Part shown: positions 59,323-64,000 of the stretch, piece after piece
How the letters are laid out: each line of letters begins with the position of its first letter
Position numbering within the stretch: position 1 is the first letter of the stretch
Origin: Avena insularis
Taxonomy: Eukaryota; Streptophyta; Magnoliopsida; Poales; Poaceae
Length of the DNA stretch: 64,000 bases
NCBI GenBank assembly: GCA_023614405.1
Contig: CM042688.1
Location: 375,087,331-375,151,330 of the forward strand
Direction of reading: 5' to 3'
Translations under genes and position numbers: made by a program
Notes under the pieces: generated by a model
What the model saw: the letters and a program-made list of their open reading frames with translations, nothing else
What the model was told of the DNA's origin: nothing
The model's database searches: none

Positions 59323-59327
59323 GGCAT
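59323..59327. repeat. Target-site duplication of element B, right copy (GGCAT)
   Basis: Matches 24231-24235. Confidence 0.95.
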
Positions 59328-60526
59328 CAGCAATGCGTCAATGCCCTACAGTAGATTTTCTTCATATCTAGGGGCATGCAAGGTGTTTGACAAAGGGGAG
59401 AGTGCTAGCTAGCTTTGTGGAAAAACTACTATCTGAAAGATGCAGAAACGTGATGGATAAATCATTAATGCATGCAGACAAACATACCAAGGAATAAGGT
59501 ATTGTTTGCATTAAATAAGAAGTGTAGGAATAGGAAAGTTTCCTATGCTAGCACTATGCAGTCGTTTTGTTCAGGGGAATGGACCAGCAGAAAAAATGCA
59601 GGCAATTTTCCTATGATTGATTAACAAGATTAGGGGCCTATTTTGATCAATGGTTTTTTTAAAATATAGGAATAGAAAAACACAAGATTGACATGGCGGG
59701 TACAGTAAATTCATATTAGGAATTAAAAACACAGGAATTTTGTAACGGGTATCTTTGGATGGTGAATAAGAAAAAAACACAGAAGTTTTGCAGGAATATA
59801 GTGCGAGTGCATTGGAATTCTTAAAGGATAAATAGAATGAGTTTGGAGCTCATGTTTAGATTCTTATGGAATGGAGGGCATAGGAACTAAGAAGGGACTC
59901 CATAGGAATTTGACATCTTCCAAAATCCTATGGGTTAGAATCCCCCAAAACTCATATGTAATTCTTCATATCCAACTTGGACCTCATTTTCAAATCCCTA
60001 CACACGCAAAGAACAAGAATGCGGTCCCAAGACACATGATAACATCATAAATATAATCTCCCATGAGGTTTAACTTTTATTTTACCATGTTTTAAAGTAA
60101 TCCTATGTTTTTGTATTCATGTAAACTAAACAGCCAACTTTTTACAGAAATCTTGTGTTTGTAAAACACATGAAACTTATAATATAACGATACCCTTGAT
60201 TGGCCAATAAACCTTCTGTTACGGATATCAAAAGTATTGGGCCTCTTTAGATCGCAGGATTGAGAACACAGGAAGGTCACAGGTTTGATGGTGAAAAACA
60301 GGCGATTGTAAAACGTAGGAAAACTACCTAAATGAAGGCATGTTTCGATCCTACATGCGTGATGAGAGTTGAGGCTCAAGTAGATGTTCCAATTCCTACG
60401 GGATTTAAGCATTGGTGGGGGTGCAGTTCAAAAGAATTTGGGTACCACGATTCCTTTGATCCAAATGCAATCCATAGGAAAGAATCTAAGGATTCGAATA
60501 CTACAAAAATTATGCAAAACTGATTT
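59328..60526. other. Low-copy sequence right of element B, with MITE-like remnants
   Basis: The first bases (59328-59344) extend the minus-strand frame of the interrupted gene (ADATRKSN upstream side). The rest is AT-rich. Two blocks start alike (GGGGCCTATTTTGATCAATG at 59631, GGGCCTCTTTAGATCGCAGG at 60239). Both are followed by AGGAATT/ACACAGGAA words typical of grass hAT- or Harbinger-type MITEs. I could not find matching inverted ends, so I do not call them elements. Confidence 0.35.
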
Positions 60527-60544
60527 TTACCTGTTGGTCACGAT

Positions 60545-61009
60545 CTAGTGGCCATGTATGTGGGTCACAATGAAGAAGGGAGGGAAACCAAACGGGATAC
60601 CAAGACCTTTTGCAATCCCTCGACGCATGCCAACCATGTCGCGAGCCTGGTGAATGGTGCTATGTAGATCGGCGTGACTAGTGATATTGCTCAGCGATCC
60701 ATAGTGGAGGTTTCCCAATCCCATTGCCTGACTATAGTGCTCTGATATCTTACACTTCAATGCTCTAGATGTTGTTCCAAGGAAGAGTAATGGGGAAGAT
60801 TGGTCGGGATGGGTTGGCAGTTTCTGCTTTTCTGCAAGGGTGGAGAGCGGATACGATGGTACACAATCGTCTGGAGTAGCAGAGGAAGATGATGAGGGGT
60901 GCACGGTTTCATAGCAAAAAAATATGGGGGTCGGCAGTTCTCCCGCGGTTGTCGGATCGACTCCTCCGACCAGGTATATTAGGGAAAAACTAATGCAGGA
61001 GATTAACAT
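60545..61009 (-). CDS. Possible small gene or exon, unknown product
   Basis: A 154-codon open frame outside the recognised transposons. It begins hydrophobic (MLISCISFSLIYLVGG), has a serine-rich stretch (HPSSSSSATPDD) and ends with GMRRGIAKGLGIPFGFPPFF and HIHGH. Just past the stop a good donor sequence (CAACAG then GTAAAA) lies on the same strand at about 60526, so a spliced form is conceivable. I recognise no domain. It may be random. Confidence 0.25.
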   Translation of the reverse strand: MLISCISFSLIYLVGGVDPTTAGELPTPIFFCYETVHPSSSSSATPDDCVPSYPLSTLAEKQKLPTHPDQSSPLLFLGTTSRALKCKISEHYSQAMGLGNLHYGSLSNITSHADLHSTIHQARDMVGMRRGIAKGLGIPFGFPPFFIVTHIHGH

Positions 61010-61251
61010 AGATGCTTCTGCAAAAAAGGAATAATAACAAAAAATTAGTATATTTCTTAAACGCTTCGGCCCGCAATGCTACCCGCTAGTTGGAGGCGCT
61101 ACTGTTTTTCCCTATCGATAGCTAGGGCATAGAAAATCACACTGTGCCGAAGAAAAAAGTTTGAAATGTCCTCAAATTTGTTGTGCGTGTGGGGATGGTG
61201 ATGAGGCAAAGGAGAGAGAAATCAAAAAAATTGTTTTGAGTCCATATATAC
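61010..61251. other. Intergenic sequence, nothing recognised
   Basis: No ORF or repeat seen; lies between the possible small gene and the MITE. Confidence 0.4.
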
Positions 61252-61253
61252 TA

Positions 61254-61375
61254 CTCCCTCCAATCCATATAATGTTCTCAGATATATCTAGATTCGAATG
61301 TATATAGTCATGTTTTAGTGCTAGATACATCCGAATCTAGTAAAATTTGAGAACGTTAATTTCGATCGGAGGGAG
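61254..61375. mobile_element. Stowaway MITE (122 bp)
   Basis: Inverted termini CTCCCTCC...GGAGGGAG with extended pairing (CTCCCTCCAATCCATATAAT against the complement of the right end). TA target duplication at 61252-61253 and 61376-61377. This is the hallmark of Tc1/mariner-derived Stowaway elements in grasses. It has no coding capacity and is moved by a transposase in trans. Confidence 0.9.
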
Positions 61376-61377
61376 TA

Positions 61378-61739
61378 CTACGATAGTAAAGGTCATGAAA
61401 TTTAATACTACTCCATACTACAAGTACTACTAGGGTTTTTTTGCGAATACAAGTACTACTAGGTGACTGTACCATGTACCTCGTGTCAGGAAGCCATCAC
61501 AACTTTGCTCTGATATCGCATCGCCTTCAACTCCTCCTATTTGCTGCTCTCTCAAGGTGCCTCCATTATGCTCATAGTTTCACTTCTTTCTCGCTTGAAA
61601 TATACATATTCTTCCTACTTTCTATACGTACAATACACTCCTGTCACGTTGAAATTTTTTTCTTCTCCTAATGGTTAGAAACACGAGTGGCAACATTGTT
61701 TACCATGCTAAGATTCAACCATCTACTCCCAAATATGGG
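61378..61739. other. Intergenic sequence before the tandem array
   Basis: A duplicated ACAAGTACTACTAGG word occurs at about 61418 and 61448. No gene. Confidence 0.4.
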
Positions 61740-63045
61740 AACGTCATGGATGGTGGGAGTACATTTTACATCAAGGACCAAAAAGGTAAAATTACATCGA
61801 GGTCCATACATTTACCACGAAGCACTCTCAAATTAAGCAAAGAAAATAGTGGGGTTAGCCTTCTCGAGAGAGCATCTGATCGAACCATACTCTTCATACT
61901 ACTTCCTCTTCGATCATTTCCAAAATATGGCAAAATTTGGCAGGATGCAAATTCTTGGATCTCGGATCATCATCAACATAAACTATGATGTAGATATGGC
62001 CACGACCTTGGTCGTTCGGCTTGAAATCCAAGAATGTTCATACTCATTGACAACTAAGCTTAAATTTGTCTAAATTTTACAACTTACTTTTAGGTTCAAA
62101 TTTTACATGGACTGTGGGAGTACATTTTCTATCAAGGACCTGAAAAAGGTAAAATTACATTGAGGTCCATACATTTAGCATGAAGCACCCTAAAATTAAG
62201 CAAGGAAAATAGTCAGGTCGGCTCCTTCTTGAGAGAGTAGTTGATCGAACCATATTATTCATACTACTTCCTCTACAGTCATTTTCAAAATATGGCCAAA
62301 TTTGGTGGCATGCAAATTCTTCGATCTCGGATCATCATCAGCATAAAGTATGAGGTAGATATGGCCATGACCTTGGCCCTTCGGCTTGATATCCAAGAAT
62401 CTTCATACTCATTAACAACTAAGCTTAAATTCGTTTAAATTTTACAACTTACTTTTAGATTCGAATTTTACATGAACGGTGGGAGTACATTTTACACCAA
62501 GGACATAAAAAAGGTAAAATTACATCGAGGTCCATACATTTAGCATGAAGCACCCTAAAATTAAGCAGTTAAAATAGTCGTGTCGGCTCCTTCTCGAGAG
62601 AGAAGTTGATCGAACCATACTCTTCATACTACTTCCTCTTCGATCGTTTTCAAAATATGGCCAAATTTGGTGGCATGCAAATTCTTGGATATGGGATCAT
62701 GATCAACATAAAGTATGATGTAGATATGGTCATGACCTTGGTCGCTTAGCATAAAATCCAAGAATGTTCATACTCATTGACGACTAGCTTAAATTCGTTT
62801 AAAAAATTCCACTTACTTTCACGTATGAATTTTACACGGATGGTAGGACTACATTTTACATCAAGGACCTAAAAAAGGTAAAATTACATCGAGGTTCATA
62901 CATTTAGCACGAAGCACCCTAAAATTAAGAAAGGAAAATAGTCGGGTCGGATCCTTCTCGAGAGAGCAGCTGATTGAACCATACTCTTCATACTACTTCC
63001 TCTTTGCTCGTTCTCAAAATATAACCAAAATTGGCAGCATGCAAA
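61740..63045. repeat. Tandem array of about 363-bp units, about 3.6 copies
   Basis: Anchor GTGGGAGTACATTTT (or a variant) starts at 61753, 62114, 62479 and 62843, giving periods of 361, 365 and 364 bp. Each unit repeats AAGGTAAAATTACATCGAGG, TTAGCATGAAGCACCCTAAA, CTTCATACTACTTCCTC and CTTGGATCTCGGATCATCAT-like blocks in the same order. Copies differ by several percent. The last unit stops near 63045 after the GGCAGCATGCAAA block. I do not recognise it as a known Triticeae satellite. Confidence 0.85.
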
Positions 63046-64000
63046 AATCTTGTGTCGCGTCTCGCATACGCTGACATCAGGGATGTTGGACACCCCCTAT
63101 TTGTTTGATAGTGGGCACGAAGGTGTTCTGGCCTCAATGTCAGTGAATGAACCTGCTGATACGAGCGTACAACACACACATATCACACCCAGGCATTTTA
63201 ACCTAGGTTCGGGATGCCCTTCGGTTAACAACCCTACGTCCTGCTTTGGTGGATTATCTTGGGTGGATTGAGATACAAGAACATGATCTCTACGGTGCCG
63301 GGTAAACTCTTTCTCTCTAGCTTCTACACTCCCTGGTCTTCCTCTTTCTTTCTTTCCTCACTTCCTTGCTTTCTCAAAGCTCTCTCTCTAGGTCCAGAAT
63401 CTTATGTTAGGTCTAGCCAAAACCCTCCCTTATGTCCCACAAAAAACCCTCCTTTATGTCCTGCAAAAACCCTTTGTTATGTCCCACAAAAACCCTCCTT
63501 CAACTCTCGGCCAAGTGCCTCCTTTTATACACCAAGGGGTCACCATAGGGCCAGCGTGGAGCACATCCCAGGGCATTCCCGGGCCTCAATCGTGGGGTGC
63601 CACGAGGTCTTCAGGCATGTAGGCAGCGCATGTGGCCAATGGACGGCTAGGGGCGATGCACAGGTGCACTCGATGGTTGAGTGAGAGATTAGGCTCCGAG
63701 CTATCACTCCTATCGGTGGTGCGCTACAGTGGTGCTACAATGGACTGCAGCATCATGATGATGTCTAGTGATGCTGACGCATCGTCGGTTCGCAAGGCTA
63801 GGCCTAACATGCCTTGTCAGGCATAGTTGACTCCGGTTTCCGGGCCGCGCTTGTCCTAGGAGAGGGTGCTTCCATGGTCCTTCCAGGGCTTGGTAGAGGC
63901 TTCTCCTCGGCCTCGCTGCCCCCAATAGTGCCCTTGCCCTCCTTCCTGGGCACCCCCTTCCCGAAAGGAGGGGTAGGACTACCTTGCGATCATATTTGTC
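63046..64000. mobile_element. Probable LTR-retrotransposon fragment at the window edge
   Basis: The text from about 63180 (AACCTAGGTTCGGGATGCCC, CAAGAACATGATCTCTACGG, CT-rich block, TATACACCAAGGGGTCACC) has the base composition and wording of gypsy LTR regions in Triticeae. I see neither terminus, primer site nor coding domain, so class and orientation are open. Confidence 0.3.
63419..63502. repeat. Imperfect 22-24 bp tandem repeat, about 3.6 copies
   Basis: Units AAAACCCTCCCTTATGTCCC.. at 63419, 63441 and 63465, with a partial one at 63488. Likely slippage within an LTR. Confidence 0.8.

Noticed and set aside
59631..60260. Pair of MITE-like blocks starting GGGGCCTATTT and GGGCCTCTTT
   Set aside because: No matching inverted terminus or target duplication could be found, so no element is called.
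63419..63502. AAAACCCT repeats that resemble plant telomere sequence
   Set aside because: The unit is 22-24 bp with TTATGTCC between the CCCT words; true plant telomere repeats are seven bases long.
1..64000. Bacterial-type systems, CRISPR arrays, tRNA or rRNA genes
   Set aside because: Nothing in the window has the spacing, cloverleaf or conserved blocks required; the sequence is plant nuclear.

Overview
This window looks like Triticeae (wheat, barley or Aegilops type) nuclear DNA. It is almost entirely nested LTR retrotransposons, with grass-specific features: gypsy elements with kilobase LTRs, a Stowaway MITE and a B3-domain gene. I found no bacterial, organellar, tRNA, rRNA or CRISPR features.

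Layout. Bases 1-2.8 kb are TE-poor and carry a minus-strand B3-domain gene. From 2.83 to 15.25 kb lies element A, a 3'-truncated minus-strand Ty3/gypsy element of the Tat type. Its gag is split by element G (6287-14097), a complete minus-strand gypsy element of Athila/Sabrina-like type with gag and a small accessory ORF but no pol. Element E (15616-23834) is a decayed Ty1/copia element with 1.6-kb LTRs. Element B (24236-59322) is a plus-strand Tat-type gypsy element with 514-bp LTRs, stretched to 35 kb by two insertions. Element C (26599-32669) is a probable 6.07-kb solo LTR inside B's gag. Element D (38277-53143) is a chromodomain gypsy element of Tekay/Del type with LTRs of about 4.75 kb, inserted just after B's pol. 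From 59.3 to 64 kb there are a low-copy stretch, a possible small gene, a Stowaway MITE, a tandem array of about 363-bp units, and what looks like the edge of another LTR element.

Five insertions are closed by target-site duplications: G AGGAG, E AATCC, B GGCAT, C AGGAC, D GGTTT/GGTCT. The order of events follows from nesting: G is younger than A, and C and D are younger than B. By-eye LTR divergence fits: B about 28/514 (5.4%), E about 50/1600 (3%), D about 2-3% in the stretch compared. E and B both landed in one minus-strand reading frame. Removing each element and one target-site copy rejoins that frame, so a degenerate host-like gene lies under the nest.

The most unusual structure is the intron-bearing gene antisense to B, between its pol and 3' LTR. 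It has six ancestral exons with phase-consistent splice sites and a PF04195-like ('putative gypsy type transposon') domain. A 1.55-1.63 kb tandem duplication has doubled its first three exons. Element G has a second feature worth attention: a small coiled-coil ORF preceded by an internal copy of the LTR's hairpin-plus-TATA arrangement. All gag-pol genes in the window are broken by nonsense codons or frameshifts, many of them C-to-T changes as expected from decay of methylated cytosines.
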